A stretch of DNA of 64,000 nucleotides from Apostichopus parvimensis (lineage: Eukaryota > Echinodermata > Holothuroidea > Aspidochirotida > Stichopodidae): NCBI GenBank assembly GCA_000934455.1, contig KN886837.1:46386-110385 (forward strand). Reading direction: 5' to 3'. The translations under genes and the position numbers were made by a program. Of the stretch, positions 46,601-58,472 are shown in pieces. The notes beneath the pieces were generated by a model that worked only from the letters and a program-made list of their open reading frames with translations, had not been told where the DNA came from and ran no database searches. Position 1 is the first letter of the stretch. The number at the start of each line of letters is the position of its first letter.

Positions 46601-49600
46601 CACTAACAATGTTGCATGCTATAGATATGACAGCATTTATGTCTCTTCTGGTACCTGTCTCCATTCAAGATGTGGTATGCAGTGCCACTCCTGTTTTGCT
46701 TGCCCCACTGACCCAGTTTTAGGTCATCGATGACTTTCTGTTCCTTCTAAAGCTACGGAGTCATTCTTGAAGCCCACTGTAAAAAAGCAAAAAAGTCAGC
46801 TGAAATTTTGTTGATTTTCTACCTTTTCGTGAAGTTTCTAAAGTCAGCAAGTCCCTGAATTTAAGTTTTGGTGTATAGGTCACCAGTCACCAGGAAATGG
46901 TATATATATCTTCAGAATGTTACTGTATGCAATATGTTGCTTTATACAGTGTGTGCATATATGGAGCAACTTAGTGGGGCTTAAAATTTACATTTGAGTA
47001 CATTATTATCAATTTACAGGCATTGAATAGAAAATACATTTCCTTTACATTATACTATGAAATAACATTTTCTATTGATGACAGTAGGTCACCAGGAACC
47101 AGGAAATGGTTTATCTTCAGAATGTTACTGTATGCAATATATTGCTTTATACAGTGTGTGAATACATGGAGCAACTTAGTGCTTAAAATTAACATTTGAG
47201 TACATAATTATCATTTTACAGGCATTTGATAGAAAATTGTTTGTTTCTTTTACATTATACTATGAAATGACATTTCTATTGATCACCCAAATTGCTTTGT
47301 TTCTTAATTAAGGTATGTGAGGAGGCCAAGTGTCCAAACATTGGTGAATGCTGGGGAGGAGGTAAAGGTGAAACAGCAACAGCTACTATTATGGTGAGTA
47401 AAAGCAAAGATACAAAAATCTCTATTCTGATGGGATACAAAATCAAAGAGCTATCTGCTAATCCCAATACTCACTATTTTCGCATCCTAAGTGATTCTCA
47501 TGTCATTTGAAAATTCATGACAACCGTTACAATTTGCACAGTAGAGTATAAGCAAAATGTAACTCAGGCTCTGAAATTTGATTTGATTTAAATTTACAGG
47601 TTGATATGTATAGTTTATGAATACAGTCAAAGTGAAGAAAGATCTCTAGGTGTGAGAGATGGTGATATGTCATTAACACCTGTGAGACCCCAAATCCAAG
47701 GGGCCCCTGTTTCTGAAATCCAGATGTAGAGTTGAGATACGAGAATCTTTTATTTACACGTTGCCCTTATCAAAACAGGGTCTGTCTCTCAAGACATAAG
47801 CACTATGTTAATACCACTATGGAAGGGTTGTATTAAAACGTAGGCCTATATTTGGAGAATAAAATGTTATATGTAAATCTATGTTTAGAAAGTGTGACAT
47901 TGATTTTGTGCCTCATTTCTCATCCATTTAGCTCCTTGGGGATACCTGCACTAGGGGATGTAGATTCTGTTCTGTGAAGACAGCCAGAAAACCCCCAGCA
48001 CCAGATCCCAATGAACCAGTCAACACTGCCATAGCAATAGCTAAGTGGGGTCTAGATTATGTGGTCTTGACGTCTGTAGATAGAGATGGTAAGTAACAAT
48101 ATGAATGACACCAAACCAGTGTTGTAAGCAGTCATGACTCTGGTCACCAAATTCATATGTGAGCTGGCTCAAACGTACACTTATTGGCAAACGAGACAGG
48201 GATCTGTTAAGTTTGTATGATTTACAGTATAAATATAATTGGTAAGTGCATTACTTTTGTGATAAAACTTTTGTGGTGCAGTCAGTACTAGGTGAAAATG
48301 CAGTTATTTGTTCAAACTTGATAATCTTTAAATATTGTCTAGTGTCTACCAGCTGTAACAGTAAGGAATGTGGAGTCCAGATATTTTTTTAAATTTAAAA
48401 TGCAGCTGTTCAAATTTTGAATGTTATTCATCAGTATTAGATATGAAGATTGGTGCAACATTACTTTTTTTTTATTACCCTAGCATCAAGGAAACCAAAC
48501 TGATATGGTAGACCACAAAATTATTTCAAAGTATTGGGTACCAGCAAAGACAAACTTGAAAAGTTTAAATTTCCAACCATTTTGACATCTGGAAAAGCTT
48601 CTTGTCATACAGGAAAATATAAAAACCATGATATATTTTAGAGCTAATTGCCATAATTTTTCAACATTTGGCTTATTAGTTTCTTTCTTTTCTTAGATCT
48701 TGATGATGGTGGCTCAACTCATTTTGCAGAGACAGTCAAAGAGCTGAAGAGAAGGTGAGGAAAATAATTGTCTAGTGCAACCTTTAAGAATGACTTGAGG
48801 AAATTTAGTAAAGATCTGTTTAATCAAAGTTGCAGCCGAAGAAGGGTCCGAGAGATTCGTTGAAATACTCTGAAACAATCAGGATGTTGTAGACTATGCT
48901 AGATTGTAATATTTCAAGGGAGACACAGATGTTTCAGTATGGAACTGCAAATTTGCTCATTCAGTGATCTTCTCTCTTAATATGTGTTTTCAGATTATAC
49001 GCTGAAAGGTTGTAATGCAAAGAGCAGAACAACAAGAAATTGAAGGACTTCTTGAAAAGTTTATATCAAACAAAATTCTTTCCAAGAATGTTCAAGACCA
49101 AGTCTAGACAGCTCCCCATCGAATAATTTTATGCAATTGTTTTTTGGGGTTAGAAGTCTTTTTTCTTCGTTATACCCTTAATTACTCTTTCCTTGCTAGC
49201 ATCCTATAAGTTGGAGTGATGCTGACTCACGTACAGACAGCTGTCCATCATCCTGTTGATTTCTTTACTAAACTTGGCTGTTCAAGTTTTCATTCCAAAT
49301 CATCATGGAAAATCCCTACAGAATTGAAAAACAAAATATGACATTGGTATGTTTGTGTTCAAGAGGGCTTGAATGTGAATATCCTTAACACCAGATTTTT
49401 GAGAAGGGCTGGGTTTTTTCGACTGGCAGCTGTAAATCTTTGGGTGCCAGCACTAAATAGACTCTCTCATATGCAATTTAATGTCTTTATGTTGTGAAAA
49501 TGACTGATTATTTACTGATTGATTGTTGATAAAGTTTAGCACAGTGCATTTCAGGTTGTTGCAAAATATTGTAACATTGCTCAGCAAACTCATGAAATTT

Positions 49601-52600
49601 ATGTCTTTCCCTTAACTTCTGTTTCCATAGAAACCCAAAGATATTAGTAGAATGCTTAACACCCGATTTTCGAGGAGATCTGAGTGCTGTTGAGAGAGTC
49701 GCTGAATCTGGACTGGATGTATTCGCACACAATATAGAAACAGTGGATAGGTTACAAATGTAAGTGATTTAGCATGTTTTATCCTTGTCACAGGAGCTTG
49801 AGGGTATGAGCTGTATTCATAAGGGTGCATTTAATATATATGAGGTCTATTGATAGTTTACATGTGTGCTATGGGGATGAATGGTTGAGCTAACATATGA
49901 ATCACAGCATACATAGATAGTGTGTTCAGATGAATAAGCGTTGTGGAAGTTTGTGCTTGCTATGTACTTGCAACATACAAGACATAAGCTAGATAGATAA
50001 ATATATGAGCATGGTTGAGGCGATAAGCTGCATAAATCCGTGTATGAACTACACAGATGCTTGTACAAGTTGCATCTATTGGGATTTAATTGATTTTATG
50101 AGCTAGATATATGGGGATAATGGTGTACATATCCCCTCTCTGTAAACATTCTCTATACCAGTTTCGATGATGCTATTATTCACCACCCCTACTAGTAAAA
50201 TCAACCAGTCCAGTCTTTTCTCTCCTGTGTCTAGTGCAGTGTTATTGCAAGGAGACTGGGGCATTCAGAAGTGTTACTTGTTACACCTATATTTTATAAT
50301 GAACTCTTTTTACGGAATTACTTGTATGCTCTGCAGTAGTCACTATACACTAGACCACAAAAAAGCACAGTGTAGCTTCCTAGGTTCCAGGATATACATT
50401 TTATGAAACATTTCATTGTAAGTTTGATGCTTTACTAAAAATCTTTTAAAGTGATAAAACTATTTTCTATAATTAAATTTGACAGTTTTGTGAGGGATCC
50501 AAGAGCAAACTATAGACAGACGCTAACAGTATTAGAACATGCAAAGAAAGTCAACCCGAATGTCATCACAAAGTCATCCATCATGTTAGGCCTGGGAGAG
50601 AAAGATGAAGAAGTATTTCAAACCATGAAAGGTTAGTTCGATACATCAGATTCATCCTGTCTACATGTGACGTAAGACATTTCATCGATAGAGTTGAAAC
50701 TATGGGATAAGTTATTCATCTGGTCATTCATGTTGCACGATGATTGTTGTTCACGGTAGGTTGATGTTGAATTCTTGCTTTTCTCGTGCATGTCCTCAAC
50801 CACATACTTAATCCCTCCTCTGTAACTCATCACCTCTTGCAACAATTACTAGCAATCATTGTTTTTACTGGGATTAAGTCCTTCTGCAAGAGTAGACTGT
50901 TGTTGACCCTCAGCTAATCCTTTTCAATTTCTTCTCTACTCTCTTTTTAGCTCAATTTCTTTTTTCAATAAATGGTAAACGGACAAAGACAGTAATTGAA
51001 TTAATTTTGCCATCTGCAACATGAGTACCAAGAAATACTATATTTCATCCAACCAAAACAAGTTTGCATTGTTTTGATGATACCTTACCTTCATTAGCAC
51101 CAAACCATGACTCCCTTACCTTCATTAATTTCACAGTTTATTCCCTGTTGGATGATTTGTCATGATAATTCCAAACATGTCATCTTATTCCTTCCATGAA
51201 TACTTTTCTCTGTTAGATTTGAGAGGTGCTGGTGTCGAGTGCCTCACTTTGGGTCAGTACATGCAACCGACGAAAAGACATCTAAAGGTGTCGGAATATG
51301 TCACCCCGGAGAAATACAAGTACTGGGAGAAAGTAGGAGAGAAGCTTGGATATGCTTACACAGCGAGCGGGCCGCTGGTACGGTCATCATATCGGGCGGG
51401 TATGTAGACATTCTGATATGTCATCAGGGTGGTTTATAGATATTAGTATAGTTGAAAGAAAATGTATGGATCAAACCTAGAAGTATTGATAATAGAAACA
51501 GTACTTGACCTAGGGTGGCTACTGAATGATGTTACTGATGTGGAGGACACATAGATGACTCAAGGAGAAGACGTGACAAGATGACATAGACCGCTAGTCA
51601 AAGTGGAAAACCTTCGTAGGTTACTTATTCCACGAGATACGCAATAGATAAATGCATTTTCACTCATTAAACATCAGAGTTCGTACACTTTTTTCACAAC
51701 CAAATTCAAGCACTTTTCAATCACTTTTCAAGCACCAAATTTATGTATTCAAGCACATGCTTATCATTAACAATAGACATTCTGTGAGACAGAGGCATAG
51801 AACACACAAAGCTGAACAAAGTAATCAAGTACAAGTTCGTTAACACCCTGATAAAAATTAAAAAATACATACAATGAATGGAACAAATCTTTAAAGGTAT
51901 ACTGACAGATACAGGTTATTCTATCAGTAAAAAGAGCATTAAATTCTTAGTATGTCAGTCCTTGAATTTTGAAAATAGCTATAAATTATTCCAATAAAGA
52001 TCCACAAAGGATAAAAATGCTAAGTAGAGCTTACTAAAGAGAAATAGAAACTGCATGTTCATGGTCATTTTAAGTATCCAAATACTAAACAAAGAAATTG
52101 AGTTCACCGAAACACCCCTTTTCCCTTACACCTGAGGAAAACAGTCTTTTATAAATTATAGTACCATACAGTACTTTACATTTGATACAAAAGTTACTTC
52201 TAAAACAGCTTTGTATTTGTCGCAATAGTACAAGTTTTAACCGCGCAGCACAGTACCATGATTTGCATATTACACCAAAATTTACACTCGGCGCCCAGAT
52301 GGCGGGAAAATGTACCATCATGTTCAATGTGTTGTGTCGTTCCCATGGTGCGATGAACTTGGGCAAGTTCGAATGTCGATGACCTACTTATGTTCAGTGA
52401 CCAATGTCGATGGGAATTATGTGTAAAAACTCGGGTTTTTCCACGTGTTATATATATAAAAGTTTTACGTAAGCGGAGCGAATTTCGGGGCGGCTCGTTG
52501 ATTGTGAGGAAGCACTTATCTAAACGTCAATATTTGTGAAAAATATGTTTTTCTTCAGAAAATATTTTTGACTAGTAATTGGAATCTCAATGTATTAAGA

Positions 52601-54741
52601 AGTACTGGGGTAAACCTTATCATTGCATTTTGGGGGAAGTCAGATCTTCAAGTGTAAAATATTGGTTTTTCATTTAAGGTTATCGTGGTTTTCTTGCGAG
52701 GTGTATACGGCGTAACTTTCGATGTAGGCTAAGAGGTAGGATCGGCCAAGGCCTACCTAGTTCTCATGAATTGTTACCTACATTCAATATAATGCCTAAC
52801 GGAAGCAACTCGTATAAATAGTAAAAGACTGGGGCACATTGTCGTAATTAATATAGTTTCCTTGCTAAAGTTTTTGCACTGATTGTATCGATCGTTTGTG
52901 CTCCTAGTTAGTGGCGTAGGAAGGTATTTTTGAGTGGGGGGGCTGAAGACTGATGGCCGGCCTGGGGGAGGGGTCCAAGGGGGAATTTTTTTGCATTTCC
53001 AGGTGGCCTCAGATGCAATTTGGTGCAATATAGCACACTTCAAACACCCACTCCATTTTGTAAATAATTTTGCATTTTCACCTGGCCTTAGATGCAATTT
53101 GGTGCTCCAAATGAGATTTTTTTCTCATTTGGAANNNNNNNNNNNNNNNNNNNNNNNNNNNNNNNNNNNNNNNNNNNNNNNNNNNNNNNNNNNNNNNNNN
53201 NNNNNNNNNNNNNNNNNNNNNNNNNNNNNNNNNNNNNNNNNNNNNNNNNNNNNNNNNNNNNNNNNNNNNNNNNNNNNNNNNNNNNNNNNNNNNNNNNNNN
53301 NNNNNNNNNNNNNNNNNNNNNNNNNNNNNNNNNNNNNNNNNNNNNNNNNNNNNNNNNNNNNNNNNNNNNNNNNNNNNNNNNNNNNNNNNNNNNNNNNNNN
53401 NNNNNNNNNNNNNNNNNNNNNNNNNNNNNNNNNNNNNNNNNNNNNNNNNNNNNNNNNNNNNNNNNNNNNNNNNNTCACAGTTTATTCTAACCCATAGAAG
53501 CTCTGCTATGTAAAGCGGCTGCGAACACCCTACGTTTACAGATTATACGAGATTGTACGTCTTTTCGCGTGTATAATCCCTATTCAGGGGCACTAAAGCG
53601 AAGCCCTAAGCTGCGTAGACACGGCGTAGACACCTCGTAGACACCGCGTAGAAAGTTGCGTACAGAAACGTATAAAAAAGTATAATCGCGTAGATAAACG
53701 TAGAGTATACGTCTACACAGAGTTATACGTGAGCGGTTCTGTAGGTGATGTCCACAGATAATTATAAGCCGCTGCGGAAACTGTTAAATTCAGCGTGTTC
53801 AAGATCACGCAATGCAATGTGTACGCTGGGTATATAAAGACATGATATTATAGAGCCACAGATGCATTACGCACAATATGCGCTAATTGCAAGCGCTGTC
53901 ACAACTCTTGTATCACTATCTGTGACTATTCAAAGTACGTTTAAACCTAGAATTTTGTGACCAAATGTTTCGTAATTTTTAGACAACTAAGACATTCTTT
54001 TAAATTTTTTTGGTCACAATTTGACTATTCTACGGTAATTATTGTGTAACAATTACATACTAAATATGATTTGCATTAAGCATGTTAAATTTCAAGCACT
54101 TTTCAATGACATTTTCCAAAAACATAAGAATTCAAGTACTTTCAAGGCCTTGAAAACTGACCAATCAAATTCAAGCATTTTCAAGGTTTTCAAGCACCTG
54201 TACGAACCCTGAAACATTTAGCTGGGAAATATCATACCATCAACTGTATGAACTTGTACTCATTAGCACAGTGATAAATGCATCTATGTGTACATGTACC
54301 CTCATGATGCCAGTATTATGACAGAAACAGCTAGAGTTTTGAAAAACGTGTAAGCTGTAAGATTTGTTAATACAGAATGTTGTTGGTTAAATTTTGCTTT
54401 GACATATCTGCGTCCAGCGAGAGGTCATGAAGGATGGAGGACAGTGCACCACTGGGACCTCCCCTAACTTAATCTGTTACAGGATCAAAACTGTTGCACT
54501 TTATTTGCAAATGTTCTCGTAATATCTAAATATCTGTTTCCAACAATTAATCCTTCCTTAATTTGATATTCTTCTTGTGTTATATAATTTTGAAAATATC
54601 TATTAACATCCTGAACCAAGAAAAAACAAAGCTACTACAAGCAATGATAAGTTTTCTTTTGCTTTCTTTGCAGGAGAGTTCTTCATCTCAAATCTTTTGA
54701 AGAAAAGAAAAGAAGATGAGCTGATAACAAAGTCAACTTGA
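43654..54741 (+). CDS. LIAS: Lipoyl synthase, mitochondrial
   Basis: Ten exons, 43654-43731, 45429-45577, 46047-46140, 47313-47393, 47932-48088, 48697-48754, 49631-49759, 50486-50631, 51217-51399 and 54674-54741, join in phase to 380 residues; the human enzyme has 372. This radical-SAM enzyme inserts two sulfurs into octanoyl chains on the H protein and on E2 subunits. The auxiliary iron-sulfur cluster is bound by Cys109, Cys114 and Cys120 ([12 protein letters not shown]), with the serine of C-terminal RSSY (353-356) as fourth ligand. The radical-SAM cluster is bound by Cys140, Cys144 and Cys147 (CTRGCRFC). The N-terminus [19 protein letters not shown], basic and free of acids, is a mitochondrial presequence. 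All catalytic parts are present. Intron 3 has a tandem duplication and intron 9 a DNA transposon. Confidence 0.97.
44530..44740 (+). repeat. Probable dispersed repeat in LIAS intron 1
   Basis: The stretch has the form 'gatttatatagcacttcat ... caaagcactttacaaatg ... cctggtca', a pattern I associate with abundant dispersed repeats in marine invertebrates. There is no second copy in this window to align with, so the call rests on memory of the pattern only. Confidence 0.4.
46878..47283 (+). repeat. ~205-bp tandem duplication in LIAS intron 3
   Basis: Unit 1 (about 46878-47086) and unit 2 (about 47087-47283) match over their whole length. Shared blocks include 'cttcagaatgttactgtatg', 'gctttatacagtgtg', 'atttgagtaca' and 'acattatactatgaaat'. 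Unit 2 stops about 30 bases before exon 4, so the duplication abuts the polypyrimidine tract but does not copy the exon. Confidence 0.92.
51675..54211. mobile_element. Non-autonomous DNA transposon (hAT-like ends) in LIAS intron 9
   Basis: The left end (CAGAGTTCGTACA at 51675) and right end (TGTACGAACCCTG ending 54211) are near-perfect inverted complements. The similarity continues inward through several copies of 'ttcaagcacttttcaa' and its complement. Outside, AAACAT occurs directly at both edges (51669-51674 and 54212-54217), a likely target-site duplication. Ends beginning CAG(A/G)G suggest the hAT group. About 2.5 kb lie between, including 340 N, and no transposase frame is seen. Sub-repeats of ~85 bases (around 'agatgcaatttggtgc') run into the gap at 52990-53134, and a CpG-rich patch with 'cgtagacac' repeats follows it (53610-53660), so other sequence may be nested inside. 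Confidence 0.75.
53135..53474. other. Assembly gap
   Basis: A run of 340 N inside the DNA transposon in LIAS intron 9. The repeats that run into it from the left are the likely reason the assembly failed here. Confidence 0.99.
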
Positions 54742-55207
54742 TAGCAGCATTTATCAGATGAATAATCAGTTATAAGATGAGGTGGTTACGTCGTTAGCAG
54801 GGCCTACTCCAGACATCTTCAAGCAGGTGTCTGTGTTTGCGATAAATCCTCTTCTGCCATGCAAGTAAATGAACTTGGGAAAAAATGAACTTTTTTGGTG
54901 TAGGTGCCTCTGCAGATGATCAATACCTGGGGAACATCAAAATATTTTTAGAAAATGCACCTAGTTGTATGACACTTCAATAGCAGATGCATCTAGGCCT
55001 AACATTAATGTTGTGCATAAAACTCTGAACTGAGGTTGCTGTTGTCATGGAGTGATCAGGGGGATTAATAGCTAATTGCACCCTTCATGAAGAGACAGGA
55101 AGACTTAATAGCATTTATTCACAAAAATTGTTACTTCCATGAAAATGAGCTAAAGGTGGTGGGAGATGTAATGTTATACAAGTCAAATATAAAATGATAT
55201 TTTTTTC

Positions 55208-55213
55208 AATAAA
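55208..55213 (+). promoter_or_regulatory. Polyadenylation signal AATAAA of LIAS
   Basis: AATAAA about 470 bases after the LIAS stop codon (54741), preceded by a T-rich stretch. Confidence 0.55.
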
Positions 55214-55847
55214 TATTTGCCTCTGTACTGCCTATAAAGGCTCTATCATATCAACATATGTTTGTGAGATGTTTCTTCTCTCTTAATACAGCCAGTTTGC
55301 ACATTGATTCAAGGACTGGTCTTAGAACACCATTGAGAATGCTTTCTTCTGACATACCTATGAAGCCAGAAGTGCCCAGAACAGTAGAAAAAAATTGTCA
55401 CTGATGAACAAGCTGAATGCTACAACACTCAAAGAATTCATTCTCACTGAGATAATTATTTGAACTGGTCAATGTCTGGGAATCATTTTATGGGTGAAGG
55501 AAAATAATCAAGAGTTACAGCAAGTTGATCCCACTACTTAGAGAATAGCCTGCCCATATATTATTTGAAAATTATATCTCAGTTTGTGCTGTGTGTTAAT
55601 AGTGTTTGAAAATGGTATACTGTAGCCATTTGCATTTTGCAAACCCATCTCTGTTACAAAAAACCAAAACCAAAATACCAATGTAATGGAGAAAACGGTG
55701 ACTTTTGACACTGGTTCGGGTGAGTCAACCAATGCAAGTGTTATGAACTGATAAACCATGTCACTTCATTCCATGGAGGGCAATTGTTACTGTCCCAGAT
55801 GAGGTTATCGGGAAAATATGGATAAACACTGCGAAAAACGTGTGATA

Positions 55848-56690
55848 ATTGAAATACTGTGATATTCCTATTACATAAACTACCCTGTAGACAACAGTCT
55901 ATTAAAAGACAGTGACATCACTTAAAAGAAAAGATGTCATCTTGTTTTATTGCAAGAATAAGTAGCTTGAACCATGTGTTGATTGGAATACTTGATAATA
56001 CTATTACATCAACTACCCTGTAGACGACATTGTCCAGTAACAGACAGTGATATCACTTAGAAGAAATGGTGATAATGCTATCTTGTTTAATTGAAAGAAA
56101 AAGTAGCTCGAACCATGCGTTAATTGGAATACTTTGATATTACTATCACATAAACTACCATATAGATGACACTGTCTAGTAACAGAAAGTGATATCACTT
56201 AGAAGAAAAGATGTCATCTTGTTTAATTGAAACAGTAAGGAGCTTGAACCGTATGTTAATTTGGAATACTTTTGGATAATACTATCACATTAACTACCCT
56301 GTAGACGACATTGTCCAGTAACAGACAGTGATATCACTTAAAAGAAATGGTGATAATGCTATCTTGTTTCATTGAAAGAATAAGGAGCTCGAACTGTGTG
56401 TTTATTGGAATATTTTGATATTACTAATGACATAAACTACCCTGTAGATGCCACTGTCTAGTCACAGACAGTGATATCACTTAGAGAAAAAGGTAATGTC
56501 ATCTTGTTTTATTGAAAGAATAAGTTACTCGAACTGTGTGTTAATTGGAATACTATGATATGACTATCACATTAACTACCATGTAGACAACACACAGTGA
56601 TATGACTTAGAAGTAAATATGAAATTGCTCAATATTATTGAATGAGTGAGTAGCTCAAACCAAGAGTAAATTGGAACATTTTGTCTTCCT
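55848..56690. repeat. ~140-bp tandem array, about six units
   Basis: The anchor 'ggaatactttgata' and its variants recur near 55848, 55984, 56126, 56263, 56407 and 56548, a period of 137-144 bases. Each unit holds 'aactaccctgtaga', 'acagacagtgatatcactta' and 'atcttgttt'. Units differ by scattered substitutions and small indels, with no open frame conserved. It lies between the tail of LIAS and the tail of the Hsp110 gene. Confidence 0.92.
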
Positions 56691-58472
56691 TGTTGATGAT
56701 TATGCTGAGTATGAGAGAGACAAAGAGAGGTATTACCTCAAATGATAAGACCAACACATAATTTGCATTTGCATTTTCTTTTTTTCCATTTTTTTATTTT
56801 ATTTTATGTTGTTGAAATGGGGATTTCCCCAACATGTTAAACAACAATAATTATACAAGAAGAGAATACTCATTGTGAGTAATTTCTAAATAGCTCTTCT
56901 AACATCTTTAACAAACCAGTGTTATCGACAATACATATAGTTTCATGAAGTCCGATTACCGAAAAAATCCTCATTTTATTTTGACAAATTCTTATCACAA
57001 ACTTTATTAACAGTTACTACACATCAATAAGAATATTTCTATGCAATGGGACGTACAAAATGACAATAAAACTAAAACAGGTTAGTTTCTAATGAAAGTA
57101 AGCTTGAAATGAACTTGCAACAGGTTTTGAATAGCCACACCACGGATCAACACGTGGATTCACTTAACAACACCGTGTCGTGGTATTGCCTTTAGCGGTG
57201 TAGTAGTGGCTACATGACTTGACCTAGTATCTAATTGGGATAGACTTTGGAAGAATTTCTCTTAGTTTGTTTTCAAACTATTTCCTAAGGAAAACGACTA
57301 TGCTACTCATTCAAATACAAACAAGAATAGGAATATATTACAATTTCTATGGAAATTATAGAAGAAAATCAAGAAATGTCCACGTTGAAGTGTTCATAGT
57401 ATTTATCAAACATTAAAAAACAAAAGCTAAACATTTTGAAGTTTGGTCTACTTTCTTTTGCTTGCTGCTACATTTAGTGCCAACAATTTCACATAGAACT
57501 TCCATTTTTGTTTTGTTTGCAGTTCTTGTTTTTGCAAGAGCAATTAGGTTAATAGACTTCTCCATAGCAAATTGATTTCATGGACACGGTGACTGGATAA
57601 TTTGAGCGTGAATTTTACAATTATTTATATCTATGGCATAGAAACATTATTATTCTCAATAATCAAGAATCACAGTTTAACTGCAGACGCTGCCATATAT
57701 ATCTGTAAATTTTTTGTTAGGGCAATGTATTTCTACACGAGTGAGATTTCACAGAAGACAATACTTAATAATAGAACTTGATTTTGAACTAAAAATAAAA
57801 AAAAAATGAAAAAGATGAAAAAACTAACGGTGTGAAAATGAGATTAAAAGGAGGATATATTAACAAATAAAATTTGCTTTTCATGAGGTCTAGTATCTCT
57901 CACTCTTTCTTTGTTTTCCTTATAATGCATAGCTCAGAAAGGATTCTTTCACAAAAGTATCATACATTCATCAAGAAGATGTTTTAAAGAACGCAACCAA
58001 CCATGATCAAAGTAGATTGCGAGTGGGGCGGACCAAAGTTTATATAAAGGCGGGGGCGCTGCCACAGGGTGGTTGAAGCCGACATCAGAAAATAGGTTCA
58101 TACAACCCGACAAAGGTTGTATTGACAAAGGTTGTATTCGTATTCTAATTTCTTACAAAATGACTCCAATGGATACCAAACATGGATTACAATACTTTTG
58201 GAAATAATTTAATAATAATGTCGCTTCAGGATATGCCATCTTCTAGGTTTGCTTCTCTTCAGCTATCAAAACACTCCGTCATCTTTTACTCTGAACTGCA
58301 CTGATGTACAGTTTACTTTTCATTTTGTCACAAAAGGTAATTTCTTAAAGTTTCTTCAGAGCAATGCGACAGTAATACTTATTTTTTTGTAACTTGACAT
58401 CTAAATTCAGGTATTAGAGACGATGGCAGTAGCAGCTTACAAAGTCCATCTTCCTAATTTGCGAGACTATCG
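56691..58472. other. Intergenic DNA and Hsp110 3' UTR
   Basis: AT-rich sequence with no coding exon, RNA gene or repeat that I recognise. The part nearest 58472 is presumably the minus-strand 3' UTR of the Hsp110 gene. Confidence 0.5.
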
